A stretch of 64,000 bases of DNA, from contig CM068315.1 in assembly GCA_034766995.1 (NCBI GenBank), forward strand, positions 11,509,010 to 11,573,009, read 5' to 3'. A program made the position numbers and the translations under genes. The stretch is from Acanthacorydalis orientalis (Eukaryota > Arthropoda > Insecta > Megaloptera > Corydalidae). Position 1 is the first letter of the stretch, and the number at the start of each line of letters is the position of its first letter. The notes below the pieces were generated by a model. That model was not told the DNA's origin. It saw only the letters and a program-made list of their open reading frames with translations, and did no database searches. Positions 37,895 through 50,900 of the stretch are shown piece by piece.

Positions 37895-38300
37895 CAGTCT
37901 TCTTCACACTGTGTTCTGCAGAACCCTTGGGTTCCGCGCAATCTCTTTAGGAATTCCACGTGTCAAAGTCAAAATTCGAAAGAATTTTCTAAGAAAAAAC
38001 ATGAAAATCTAAAAATTTAAATAGTTAATTTATAATAAGTTCTTTTATTTCTATAAATACTTATTATTACCTATTATTATGCTGTAAAACTGTTTTTATG
38101 AGTACACAGTACGACCCCGCTCAGTGAGATGTAAATAATAAAATTTGGTCATATAAGGTGGCTGATTTTCAAAAATTGTTGTATACGCATCTTGACTTTT
38201 CTAGGGATGGCAGGGGTTCCGCCAAAAAAAATTATAATCTTCAGTTTCATAAGTTTCATGATTTTGAGTTTCATGATTCGACAAAGTTTGAAGACCACTG
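37895..38300. mobile_element. Short hAT-like non-autonomous element
   Basis: Left end CAGTCTTCTTCACACTGTG; right end, read inward on the other strand, CAGTGGTCTTCAAACTTTG. Internal words GGGTTCCGCGC (left) and GGGGTTCCGCC (right) are typical of a widespread group of short hAT elements. No transposase frame. I see no matching 8-bp duplication at the edges, so the ends are less certain than for 25587-26238. Confidence 0.6.
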
Positions 38301-38473
38301 ATAATTTCATCTGCATGTTTTGATGTAAAGTTTATGGCTTCCTTTTTCAAAAGTGTTGTACAACACATACGATGTAACATTGCTATTTTAAAAATGCATC
38401 TTAATAAAAAAAATATTTCGTAGATAGTAATATGTTAATTGCTTAAGTAAATAATCGAAAAAATTACTAGAGG

Positions 38474-38474
38474 T

Positions 38475-38534
<60 letters not shown>

Positions 38535-38553
38535 ATATATATATATATATATA
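38474..38553. repeat. (CA)n-(TA)n microsatellite
   Basis: CA run to about 38500, then TA with GTATATGTA interruptions. Confidence 0.95.
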
Positions 38554-38559
38554 AAGTAT

Positions 38560-40310
38560 CACGAGTTGCTAACCTATTCAATTTGCATATTCATAAGTTC
38601 TCGCAATTGTTGGCGCTGATGCCATTTAAATAATTTTTACGTTTTTACATGTTTACTCAGGCGGACAAAACATAAAGCAATTATGTGTTGGTTGTTTAAA
38701 GCCATGGTCACAACACGAATATCTGTATGATAATTATACAACTTATGTGTGTATAGATAATAATACAATGGGTACTACTTACGAGAGACAAACTACACCT
38801 GCTAATACTTGAAATTATGATTGAATATGTTGATATATAAAAAAATGTTTAACTACTACTCGATAGCATATAATTACGCAAGTTATATGTATATAAAAAA
38901 TGATATCAAAATAATCGGTTTACGTTTTTTTTTATGCTATAAATTTCGATAATAATTTTATTTTTGAAATAGAAATGTGTTTGGCCTTTAAGCTAAAATG
39001 ACAAATGTATTATTAACATAACGAGTTTATCTTGAATTTTCGTAATGAAAATAGTAAAAAAATTCTTAGCCGCTGTCGATTTATGAAGTCATTGATGCAA
39101 CAGTGGAACAGTCATTAAAAAGTAACAGAATTGATATCTGGTATGGTTCTCGTATAGCTTTGAGCGAAAGATTTGAATTCAGTATCTAAAATATTAATAA
39201 ATGTTAAATATCGATTCGTTATAGGGAGTAATTAATTTATTTTGGATTTATTAATCATTCATTCAAGTTGTTTGTGTATTAAGAACAATAGATGATTTGC
39301 AGTTATAAAAAAAACTTCTATGTATTAATTCTGATTTTAGTTATTTTTAAATACATGTTTTCATTCTAAACGCTCCTTTTTTATAATGACAGTCGTTTAA
39401 AACCATTTTTATTTTATTTATAATAAAACATAATTTTAGAAATGTTTATTGTATTCTTCAATAACGTAATTTATTCAAATTGTTTTTCTTGGTATCAAAT
39501 ATATTTTTTTTGGTACAAACCAATAATTTTTTTCAATAAACACAAACACGTTTTAACAGAATATTTAGTAAATTATTTTCTTAGTTGTATTTTTTTAATG
39601 ATTGTATACTTTCTAAAAAGATGTATGTTATTAAAATCGTGCTGTCAATATGATGTTTAAAAAATTAATTATTATTATTTGTTTATTAATTCGTATATAT
39701 ATATATATATACATTATATATATATATATAAGTTTGTTTAAAGATTAACAAATAACACTATTTTCTTAAAAATAAAAAAAAATAATATTTACTTTAAGAC
39801 TGCATACACATTACGTATTTTTGTATTAATTCTGTCAGTTCTCCTTCTTAACTAAAATGTCAAACGTCTATGGGACTTTTAGGTTTTTAATCAATTTGTT
39901 TGCTTCATCTATTCACATATGTTAAAAAATGTTAATACGTGGGTATTTTCATTGTAATGTAAATAGAAAAACAAAGATTATTTTTGTTCAGTTTTTTTAT
40001 AAATGGAAATTGATTACAGTTATGTGTTTGTCACGAATATGAATAATGTATAATGTATGTTCATTTGTAATTTGTAATTTTTATAGATAAAAATCAGTCT
40101 TTCGTAGAATAGTTAATAGAAGAAGATTATGGACGTAATGTCATCTATATTTAATGTCTTTTTTTAAGTTATAAGAATAACAGAATTCGGTTAAATCTTT
40201 CAGTTTTAATATAAAAAATTTAAATAAAAAAGCGATTATGAATAATTCATAAAAAAACATATACGTTTTATTAGAAACGACTGTGTTTTTATTAGCAATT
40301 ACGTGTTCGT
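38560..40310. other. Unassigned AT-rich intron DNA
   Basis: Nothing recognised apart from short TA runs near 39695-39731. Confidence 0.5.
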
Positions 40311-40319
40311 TAATAAAAT

Positions 40320-40530
40320 TCTTTATCATCCGCATGGAAAACGCTTAACATTCCGTCGAAGGACAATTCGCATTTATGGGTACGGCAATCGCCGCATAGC
40401 ACAACAGAGGGTCAGTGTTGTGAATTCACTTGGTCATTATCGTTGTGGTTTCGATTCAGCGGTCAGCTCACAAAGCCGAAAGATAGCCTTGCGGTCAGCC
40501 AAACCACCTAACTATGTGAGTGACTGACTA
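40320..40530. other. GC-richer block, unassigned
   Basis: About 200 bp of mixed sequence, open for 74 codons on the + strand (40303-40527) with no resemblance to a known protein. Words such as CGGTCAGCTCACAAAGCCG set it apart from its flanks. It could be regulatory or an old insertion. Confidence 0.25.
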
Positions 40531-40906
40531 TATAGCATCAAACTACTTACACTGTACAAAATAGTGCATTTACTAGCTAAAACACTTGTTAATATTTGTC
40601 AGTAAATCGAGAACCGCTGCGCTGTCGTGCTTATTACTGGTTTTAATTAAAAATGAAATTTATTGTGACGCGTCTCGTTTGAAAAAAAAAAATACGCCGT
40701 TCAGACGAATTGAGATGTGTGAAGAACACGGCGTTAGTGTAATCTATGATTAAATATTGTAATTAATATTAATTAACCTTCAGATAAGATGTTTCTTTTT
40801 ATTAATTAACGTAATTTATTTTATCCGTCGATGTTTCTCTTTTAATAATCGGATGATGTCATAAATCAACATTATATCATGTTTACATATGTACATACAT
40901 AGACCA

Positions 40907-40956
40907 TATATATATATATATATTTGTGTGTGTGTGTGTATGTATATATATATATA
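40907..40956. repeat. (TA)n-(GT)n-(TA)n microsatellite
   Basis: Two short TA runs joined by a GT run. Confidence 0.9.
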
Positions 40957-41571
40957 ATGTTTACCAACATGTAGTTACCTGTATATATGCATTCAGTTTT
41001 TAATTTCAAATAAAGTAGATCACTAGAAAATAAATGACAATATATTCATTTAAGCGATGTTGACCTGCAGGTAGTGTTGTGTACTTTGTACAAAAATAGT
41101 AAAAACCGGTATTTTTGAATTTATTTTTTATTAAATATGAAAAAAATGTATTACACTTGAATAATTTTTTTACCTATGAATTTGATAATGGAATCGTAAA
41201 AAAGTAAATGTATTCAAGTTTGTTTCTGAATTTGCAATCATGTTAGGAACCAGGTACAAAGTTATTAAATATAACAATAATATCCATTATGTATATATAT
41301 ATATATAAAATAGTATTTAGCCACAAAAAACTTAAAGGTTGCAAAAAATAATCTATTTCCAATTTCCATATTTATATAGACATATTAACACACACACGTG
41401 TATATATATATATATATATGTATAACGATTACGTTGCAATATATCTGATAATAATTGTATAGACATAATGAGTTTTACATAATATATTTACTGTTTCATT
41501 AGGTTACATGTACAGGCTTATAATGAGAAGTGGGTGATCGAAGCGAGTAGGGGGCGAAGTTCTCAAGTGTG

Positions 41572-41573
<2 letters not shown>

Positions 41574-41606
<33 letters not shown>

Positions 41607-41643
41607 TAAGGTGGAAGGTATTTTGTCCGTAATTATTAAATAA

Positions 41644-41711
<68 letters not shown>

Positions 41712-41750
41712 GGTGGAAGGTATTTTGTCCGTAATTATTAAATAATCTGT
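41574..41750. repeat. 43-bp exact duplication separated by a (TA)n array
   Basis: The 43-bp sequence beginning TTAAGGTGGAAGG and ending AAATAATCTGT is identical at 41606-41648 and 41708-41750. Between them is a 59-bp TA run, and another TA run precedes the first copy (41574-41605). The TA array plus unique block was thus duplicated in tandem, recently enough to leave no differences. Confidence 0.95.
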
Positions 41751-42870
41751 TAAAATAAGATGTTAAATATGTGACCTCAAATGAAATGTGTCGATAAGAG
41801 AGCATCAGTTGTTATGCACTTGTTGAATTATTAAAATTAATTTTATTTATATATGTAAAAACGTATCTTCGAAAAAGCTATTGTTGATTGAGTATTGAAT
41901 TATTATTTAAAGAAAAACATATACAAGAGTTTCTCAAGTTTAAAATTTACACAAAGTGGTATTAAATAATAGAATACAGAAATGTATGAGACGTATATAA
42001 TAATGTAATAAAATATACACATAATTTAAAAAAATACAAAGAAACATTTATTTACCGAATAAATGTCTTAAGTAAATGCGTTCTGCTTAAGCAATACGAA
42101 TTTGTATTAATTTAGAAACTGTGTTAATTCACAGAAATTAATTATTTATGAGATCAAGGTGAAAATAGAACAAGCGCAATAGAAATATGTTAAGTAAACT
42201 GATGCATGAAGTGCTTGTACAAATATTTATGTATGTATCTACGGTTTTTCCTTCTTTCTCTTCGTGTTAGAAATTAATTAAATTCGTATTTTCGTTCGTA
42301 TTTTACTACATAAAAAATGAATTATCGTGACATTTATTACGTTACGACATATTTAACAACGTATTAGTTTAGTAAAAAAATATTACAGTATTTGTATTTA
42401 TTATTTTTTAATTTTATTAAAAGATACATTAATATACGGGTCAATTAAGCATTGTACACACATACATACATATAGTGGAAGAACGAGTAGGAGAGTGTAG
42501 AAGAGTGAACTGACTGTTTTCGCGAGAAAAACATGTACCCACACCTACATCTTTCGTTTTGTATTGTAGCTGTCGTTTGTAGGCGAGATATCTCATGACA
42601 CAATTTGTCTTTTTGGTGTATTCGAATTATAAATATTTACATTCGCGCCCGATTCGAGAAATGATACAATGCTACTGTTAATATCTTTACAAGTTTCGCC
42701 GCCAACGAAAAAATTAGTGGACACTTGCGTGGGTAAACGAGTCCGGGGACAATTTTTTTATTGCAGTGTTTTTTTTTCTTTATAATTCGTTAGATTCATT
42801 TTTCATGTCGTTTTTTTAATTCTTCTGTATACAGTACAATTTTGCAATATGTAATGGCTGACTATGATTT

Positions 42871-42872
<2 letters not shown>

Positions 42873-42930
<58 letters not shown>
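42873..42930. repeat. (TA)n microsatellite
   Basis: Pure TA run ending in ACGCACGTGCAC. Confidence 0.95.
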
Positions 42931-42931
<1 letters not shown>

Positions 42932-42939
42932 GCACGTGC

Positions 42940-44140
42940 ACAAAATACTGTGTAGTAATTAAAGCAATTTGACGTTTATTTTCTTCTAGGGAAATATTAA
43001 TATAAACCTTTAAGACTTATAAAATTGTATTAAAATATAACAAGTAACTAAGTAATTAAATTATCCGTATTTCATTGCTTAAAAATGACGATTGTGTATA
43101 AATCAGGATACTAAAAACAAATAGTTTAAATTGCAGCTTATTAAAAAAAATCACTTTCTATCTTAGATATAAAAATAATTTATGTGATATTGGAATAATA
43201 ATTTATTTTTAATTATAAATCTGAATTAAAAGTCTACACCTACGTGTAACTTGGGAAAAACTCGATTTTTTTGCATTTTCTAAAAGTTTAATGTCTTAAA
43301 AATATATACAGCAAATTTTATATTTGTAAATATTTGATATCTGTAAAATTGATGGAGTTATAGAGTTCTTCGTAAAGCAAGTTAATTACTTAACACCGCA
43401 GTCTTAAGTGAGTAAATCGAAAAAGTATACTTTACGGGACAGTGATATAAAGTTTCAAGGAGATAGTTGAACATTATAGTAACTTGTTAGTTGTTGACTC
43501 AGGTACTCTGATGGTTCTTAGAATTTGGAACTATGCATAGTTAACAACAAGTCATATCCAAGGAGATTGTATTCAGACAGTACCTTTTATCGTACAACGT
43601 TGTTTCAGTTGAGCGTTTTAACTGCTTCTTCATACATTTGAGTTATTGAGATATCGAATAATTCAGTCAGCTAATTTTTATAATAACTTAATAACTTTAT
43701 TAATTTATTCAAGACACAACCAGAAATATAGTACATTAAAATCATTTTCGTTTTGTAGTAAACGTATAACGTTGTAATTTGAAAAAGAAATATAGCAACT
43801 AAGTAGGAATGTTTTGTTACTTATTTCATATTTAAAATCAATACAACTACGAATTAGAACGAAGTTTCAAAGTAACAAAATTGATTATATTATTAGTTAA
43901 ATATTAAATTGTAAACTCAATAATATGAGAAAAGAAATATACTTCTTTGATAAAATTATAACAATAAAATATAACATCAATTAAAATATTTATTGAAGTT
44001 TTATTAGAATTGCTTGTTAAAGAAGTGTATTGTAGTAAAATAATAAGTTATTGCTATTTTAATAGAAAACTCACTGTGTATACTATGTCTTAATATAGAA
44101 CTTGTTATTTTTTTGTGTATCTTTTCTTTCTTTATAATGA
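42940..44140. other. Unassigned AT-rich intron DNA
   Basis: No gene or transposon recognised. Confidence 0.5.
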
Positions 44141-44142
44141 AA

Positions 44143-44345
44143 ACTTACATTTCTCGTCACTTTGTCTGCAGGGAAAAGTCCATGGCGACGAGAATGTTTG
44201 CTTTGTCAGCTCATAAGTTTCAAGTTTAATTCCTTAAGTTTCGTTCTTAGGCGTTTTTTATGTTTATTTATATTATGTTTTAAAAATCAATAAACAGTTT
44301 TTCTTTCTATTTTCCTGTCAATTTTGACATTGTATATACTAGTGT
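44143..44345 (+). repeat. Dispersed repeat B, copy 3
   Basis: Starts ACTTACATTTCTCGTCACTT, keeps GTTTCAAG, TTTCGTTCTTAGGC, TTTTTTATGTTTA and AATCAATAAACAG, and ends near ATTTTGACATTG. A short TA and CA microsatellite follows at 44358-44394. Confidence 0.65.
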
Positions 44346-44433
44346 ATACCAGTGCATATATATATACACACACACACACACACGTACATATATAGGCATT
44401 TGGAAGTAAATAAATGTTTGTTTTTTTGGTATT

Positions 44434-44494
44434 AATGTTAAAGAATAATAAATAATAATGTTAAAGAATGATAAATAATAATGTTAAAGAATAG
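44434..44494. repeat. 23-bp tandem repeat, about 2.6 units
   Basis: AATGTTAAAGAATAATAAAT plus AAT, a near-identical second unit (G for A once), and a partial third. Confidence 0.9.
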
Positions 44495-45188
44495 TATTGT
44501 AAGTTGTTTTTAATTGACGCTAAGTCATGTAATATAGTACCGTTTAAGTAATTAAGTTATTCTGTTTTCATTTATTTCTTATTATTTTAAAAAAATAAAA
44601 CATAATTCAATTTTAATTATCTGAAATATAATTAATGTTCTATAAATAATTCAGTTAAATAAAGAGAAAACAATGTATCTTGTTATCTGCGATATAAAAT
44701 TATATTTAATAGTATATAAAATTGGATTATAACGAACGTAAATCTTTCTACTTGACATTTTAGTGAGATTTAAATTTTGACATTTTGTTAATTAAAAACA
44801 ACTATGTTTTATATAATTTATAAATTGATGGATAAGTGTCGCTTTCAAGTTTAAATACTTGAATATATTATCAGATTATATATTAGGTTTGTATTAAATA
44901 TACTGTTTTATGTTTGTAGACAAATGAAAAAGAATGTCCTAATAATTTAACATGAACATAAATATGAATTAATGTTAACATGTTTAAAAGATATATATTT
45001 CCAATAAATGAATATATTATAACCATTATAAAAGATCTGCATGGAAACAAGTACATAATTAATTTAATATATGGATAATATATTCATTTGAGCAGGGAAA
45101 AACATCCGATTTTTATACAAAACCACCCCTTTTGTGTTTAAATGCCAGCGTTTATTCATATTTGTATGTATGTATGTATGTAATATAT

Positions 45189-45189
<1 letters not shown>

Positions 45190-45254
<65 letters not shown>
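45190..45254. repeat. (TA)n microsatellite
   Basis: TA run preceded by GTAT units (45163-45182). Confidence 0.95.
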
Positions 45255-45258
<4 letters not shown>

Positions 45259-45289
45259 GTGTATATTTTATAAATTGTAATAAATTACA

Positions 45290-45720
45290 CACAAAAGCAA
45301 TTTCTTTCGGTTGCTAACAAACAACGATTCCGACAACGATCCTCGCTAATTTCCGGTAGACACCAATTTGTTGAATACTGTCATAATGATCTTCCCTCTC
45401 ACCCGGTTATATAGCGGAGCGGCAACTTCGTGGCGTTCGTAACTCGTCCCCAAACGTGTCCCCTGCCGCCCATACCCCACTTACGTGTTCGACGGGCGGA
45501 TGCGTCGGATGTGAGCGCGAGGGTGCATGACACGTGGTTGATGAACATCAGGGTGTTTGCGCTCTGTGCGTTTACCGCAACAACTGATTATTACGTGGTG
45601 TAACAGAACAACAATAATATTGTCGGTTAAAAGGGAACCGAACTCATACCTTTCTGTCGTGCAAATATAACATAACTGTAATGAATACGCATCCTTGCGG
45701 TACGTACGAATTATGTGAAA
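45290..45720. promoter_or_regulatory. Strongest GC/CpG island in the intron, candidate enhancer or alternative promoter
   Basis: About 430 bp, most CpG-rich at 45400-45560, with words such as GTCCCCTGCCGCCCATACCC and GACGGGCGGATGCGTCGGA, and an E-box CACGTG near 45531. Its composition resembles that of the promoter block at 2780-3080. No long frame and no transposon ends are seen. An internal promoter or enhancer is inferred from composition only. Confidence 0.4.
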
Positions 45721-46899
45721 TATATTTAACGCGTGAACATTTTCAGTGTTTGTCTATTCGTGTCATTTTTAAATATTTATATTGGTAATTCATTTAAATC
45801 ATGTTGTTAAACTTTCCAGTGCGTTTTTATCTTCGTTGCAAATTTATCATACTGGATGAAGAACGACTTAACTTATGAAATTATTTATAATATATTTCTG
45901 ATCTTTTTAAGATGGTAATTTCTTTCAGATTCTTGTTTTGATGGATTTTAAAATGAGTTGTTATGTGAATAATGATCCAAACTTCCCTTTTTTTTGATAA
46001 TATCAACACTTCTTTGAATATATATTTCACATTTCATTCGAGTACATATTTTTATATACGTTTTATTTAAATATTTTTAGGGTTTATCTTATAAATCGCT
46101 TAGTATGTATCTATTTGAATTGTTCTTTTTAGTTAAAATTTTTTACTTTTACTGAAGATTTATATTTTAAAATTTCAATAGAAACTGATTTAAAGTAGGT
46201 CATTCCTATCCGATTTTTCTTTTGAACAATCATTTTAGATTAAAATTAAAAATTTATTATATGTTCGTTTATTACTTTTATTAAAAAAAATTAAAAAAAG
46301 TTTTTAAATTTTTATTAAAAAGTTTTATATTAAAAAATCATTCTTTTATTCAAATTTAAAACTTATGGAGAGTTTAAGGTCATGATTAGTCTACAGTTCA
46401 AGTTTGGCCGAAGTTATTAAGATTAATTAATAATTTTATTTTAATAGGTATTTATATCTTTTTTGTTTTATGATTTTTTTTTGTTATTTTAGTATTTTTT
46501 AGAGAATAATGATCTTTTTTCGTATCATGGTCTGAAGAGAAATACCATAGAAATACTTATAAGCAGTAATAAAAAATATACTGCCTTCTTTTTGCTTGTA
46601 ATAAAAAAAATCAAAAGTTTTCCAACAATATCATCATAAAATTGAAACAATTGCATGATATCCGAACATTTATATTAATATTCTTTTTCTGTATTACTTG
46701 AAAATGTATATAAACAGAGTTCAATTCATAAAAAATATTAAAGTATAAATCAAACAGTGATGATTGCAGAAATAAATGAACATTCAACCAGTAAATTACG
46801 TTCAGTTTTATACTGGAACGTATAGTGCGAATGGATATTTTTGTATATTTTTTGCAACAATGTTCCGATTCGAATTATCTGATAATTTCGAAATTATGT

Positions 46900-47090
46900 A
46901 TTGTTTGTTCTGGTCAAACGAATAAAAAATCATTCTGTGCGAAATTTGTCGAGTGTTCTCATGGCCCGCGGTTACAAATTACCGTAACGCGACGTCGACG
47001 GCGACTCGCATGACACATTGCGGTAATGACCCTCTGCTAATGGGCCAAACTGCGTGCGTGGTGCGTGTGTGCGTTCATATACGTGCTCAC

Positions 47091-47122
<32 letters not shown>

Positions 47123-47300
47123 ATATACACATGTATATAAATGTGTACATATATAAATGGGGAAAGACGGGAGTCGAATAGAACATGAACGGAAGCATTT
47201 GGCGCCTCTAGCGTACATCACATACAATGCAGACACACGCACGCACACGTGCTTATTTTACGCACTCATCAAGAGAGTCAAACGACCGTTTATGTGCATG
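46900..47300. other. GC-richer block with embedded short microsatellites
   Basis: CpG-containing sequence (CGCGACGTCGACGGCGACTC near 46988) flanks a TA and GTAT array at about 47088-47150. CACGCACGCACACG-type units follow at 47230. Two overlapping short frames on the + strand show no known similarity. Confidence 0.3.
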
Positions 47301-47610
47301 TCCGATGTACATATATATATATAAATTCACAAGTAGGGAGAGTTACGTGAAAATGGACATTGCGAATAGATGGTTTGATGACATCAGTGGTTTTAGATAA
47401 CGTACGTTTTGTGTTTAGTAAAATTTACGCATGAAATATATACACATACATATACACACATGTGCGTGCGTCTCATTTACATTCATTCATCACTGAACTA
47501 ATGATGATTTTATGCATTAACGGATTAGGGTAGAGTATGTCAAACTGTAGATATTTGTATACAACAGATTTGAGGAAAACTTAACTCGTGTTTCAGTCAA
47601 TATGTGAGTT

Positions 47611-47615
<5 letters not shown>

Positions 47616-47670
<55 letters not shown>
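47616..47670. repeat. (TA)n microsatellite
   Basis: Pure TA run of about 55 bp. Confidence 0.95.
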
Positions 47671-47673
<3 letters not shown>

Positions 47674-47949
47674 GGAAAATGTCAGTTATAATAATAGTCA
47701 TTTAATTGAATTACTGGAACGAAGGATTGCATGTGGAAATTGGTGCTTCAAAAATATCTAATTAACAATTAATTTCAGAATCCATTTTATGCCTGAAAGG
47801 TTGAGTGTTTAATAAGGATTTAGAATACATTATTGGTTTCTAGTCAAAGCAAGATCTCTGGATGATTAGATAATTTTAATACAAGAATTCGAAACAGATA
47901 ACGAGAAATTTGCTTTTAAATAATATATTGAATAGCTTCTTTTTGAATG

Positions 47950-48540
47950 TTTTTGTTTATTGGAATTGAAAAATGTAATTTCGATTTCACAGTCGATGAA
48001 ACAGATTGAAACTGGTGAGCATTGCCTCAGAATTGGAACCTGCTATATGTACCTTTAAAATGTACAAGGAGTGTGTAACTAATAGTTGTGTGTGGTAATT
48101 CGCGTGGCGCAAACTAATTCACAAGTCAAAATGTTCAGTAGTTTTAAAGAATGTATGTTTACCCGTGAATCGTGTAATGCAGGTTAAGAAGTGGATGAGT
48201 GTGAAATAATACAATATTTTTTTTTATTCCTGAAATAAATATGAACTGTCTTTTCAAATGTATTGAAAATTTTATTGTTAAAATGGGATTTTTTTATTGG
48301 AATTGAGAAATGTAATCGTCATTTTATTTATAATATAATAAAACCGATGTTAAATTTGATGAACTTGCTTCAAATCAATGATATAAAATAATTAAAGATC
48401 CAACCACATGAATAGTTCATGTGTTGTTATATAAGTAACATAAACTAATTGACAAATCAAAATATTTTTCAGTTATAATGAATCTAAAACACTTATTTGT
48501 GACTCGGATAGATCAGTCCAAGGAATAGATGAAAGTTCAT
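47950..48540 (+). repeat. Diverged tandem duplication, period about 335 bp
   Basis: TATTGGAATTGAAAAATGTAAT near 47958 recurs with one change near 48297. CAAACTAATTCACAAGTCAA near 48110 recurs as TAAACTAATTGACAAATCAA near 48441, each followed by AATAT or AATGT and TTCAG. The landmarks keep order and spacing, so a 330-340 bp unit was duplicated long ago. No coding potential. Confidence 0.65.
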
Positions 48541-48909
48541 CTATTTCCAGATTGGTATATGAAACCAAGAAAATGTTAATAAGTTTGGAAGAGTAATGTA
48601 GTACTTTGCTCATAGTGAGACTTTTGAAAGTTGTGTTTTTGAAAATAATTATTATTTATCCATCATTTATCCTTTTTTTTTAAAAAAAATACCTCTTGAG
48701 TTCTTATTATAATCTTTAAAGTACATAATAATATTCAATTATGTCTTTTAAGTATGCATTTATGATTAAAAATTGTTTTCTTGTGGATAAAGATCTTTTC
48801 TTGATTAATTCAATTATATGATATTTTGTAATATGATTTTTCACAGCAATTTTGTTGGGAATTAATTCGAATAATATCTGTTCTGCTCACTCCCTCGCCC
48901 CCCGCTAGG

Positions 48910-48917
<8 letters not shown>

Positions 48918-48946
<29 letters not shown>

Positions 48947-48991
48947 TTATATATATATATATATGCGTATATATATATATGTATATATATG

Positions 48992-49058
<67 letters not shown>

Positions 49059-49063
49059 ATATG
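48918..49063. repeat. Long interrupted (TA)n microsatellite
   Basis: The longest array here, about 145 bp, with GTATTTA, GCG and GTA interruptions, directly after a CCCTCGCCCCCCGC word. Confidence 0.95.
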
Positions 49064-49379
49064 CAGAATACTAACAATAATGTGCAAATTTTCTGCAGTT
49101 TCTTTCGAATATTGAATTGCCGGAGGTGGGGAATATTTTCATGTTAGAAGTCTGCATTTATTTTGCTGTAATCAAATGGGATCGTATTCAAGAAATTTCA
49201 AAGGTTCAAAATTTAAATTGAGTATATATAAAAAATAAGATATACTTAAAATGTACATTATTTTGTAAGTATCCAACTACTGTATACTTAATAACTTAAA
49301 AAAATTAAAACTATTTGTTAATTTTAAAGTTAACTTATCGTTTATGGCTTCGTTGTGTCTCCTTTTTGTTGGAAAGCAT

Positions 49380-49510
49380 TTGAATATTTGGTACAGCATG
49401 GAGGTTCGCAGTTTCAGTTGATCGTCTAAATTACCGTTTGCCTTTCGCGTTTTCTTCTCCCCATTGTGCGTCACTTCCGTTGCGCGTCCGTCACGAACGA
49501 ATTTGCTACA
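49380..49510. other. Small GC-richer block
   Basis: Contains GTTGCGCGTCCGTCACG and is open on both strands over short frames. No similarity recognised. Confidence 0.2.
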
Positions 49511-50679
49511 CACAACGATTTAAGAAGAAGTTTCACTTCAAAAAAAGGATTTGTTCTGTAAAATTTTATTTCATTCAACAGGCCGCACTTAAGGCCACAG
49601 GTTCTCCACCTCTATTCTATGCTAATTATTTATTTAACTGTGTGAAACGTCGAATAATTTCTATTTAATACAAACTGTATAAAAAGAATCCAGAATCGAT
49701 AAATGATTCTTCTTGTCCTCTTACTTGACAATTTTCGCGTGCTTATAAATGAGTGAATCTTCTTTTACGTTGAACATCCTGTACTCGACGAAGACATTTT
49801 TATTTATTTTTTCATTTCGTTTCGTGTCTTCACATACACCGCGCTTTGCGTGTGCATACACCGATCAACTATTGTGTGTGTTTGTATCTCACGGATAATT
49901 TATTATTATTTTTAATGTGTTTAACTTCCGAAGTACCGTGACACGGTATTGTGAAGAGGAAAAGTACAGTACGACATTCTCGGTTATTAGCATTTAATAT
50001 GATGTCGTTGTGTGAATATTTCATGGTTTTTTAATTTTTTTCTTTTAGTTTCTCTACCTCAATTTTATTTAATTTCATGATATAGAGGATATAAGTAATG
50101 TATCCAATACGTTGTTAGTATGTGTGTGAGAGAGTATTGTAACGTTTTTTGCTAGTTCTACTTAAAAGAATGTATACTTGTCAAGTTTGTTTCCACTGTT
50201 TTAATACATTATATTTTTGACGTTCGAATTAGATTTTATCAGTTATTTGTTTCTATTCATATAGTGAAATGGTGTTTTAGTTGTTATGAATGAAATAGTG
50301 GAACTTTTTTCCATTTATTTTATTTCTTTGTGTATGTTTAATTTCTTGAAACTGATTTTAAAGCCGTTTTATTTTATTTATGCATAATAAATAGTTGATA
50401 CATTGTTTGGATTTAAATTATTTTAACAATCTTTAATATTATGATTATTCGTCTTTACTATTTTTAATAATTTAAGGTATTGTTGAAGTAAAATACATAT
50501 TTTGTATAAATTGTAGTAGATAATAATATATTTGATCAAAAGTAATAAAAATCTATTAATTTGTATTGAAATCTATCTGTCTAAAATATTTTTTTCAGCC
50601 GTGCAACTTAATATTTGTATTAAAACTGTGTTTATTTGTTCGGCGACGCATTTGATTAAATAGTAGTATCTGTCACAAA

Positions 50680-50900
50680 TGAATTTTTTCCTCTACAACT
50701 TATAAAAAATATTCCTGATCGAGGTCTTAAGTAAATTATTATCATTTTCGATTGTTCTTTATGAGCATTTCGATGGCGATCGTATCATCTGTGCATAATC
50801 AGGAATAAAAAATGATTAATAATAGTTTATTGAATGTGTTTGACCAGAAAACACTTTGTTTTGTAAGTTGTTGGTGAAAACAGAGTTCATTTGTGAAAGT
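50680..50900. repeat. Dispersed repeat A, forward and reverse halves back to back
   Basis: A forward part (50700-50800) with ATTGTTCTTTATGAGCATTT and CGATGGCGATCGTATCATCT is followed at once by a reverse part (50805-50900) with AAAATGATTAATAATAG, GTTTGACCAGAAAACA and TTCATTTGTGAAAGT. The two together form an inverted pair. Confidence 0.6.

Noticed and set aside
44434..44494. Short regularly spaced repeat considered as a CRISPR-like array
   Set aside because: A simple 23-bp tandem repeat without spacers, in eukaryotic DNA.
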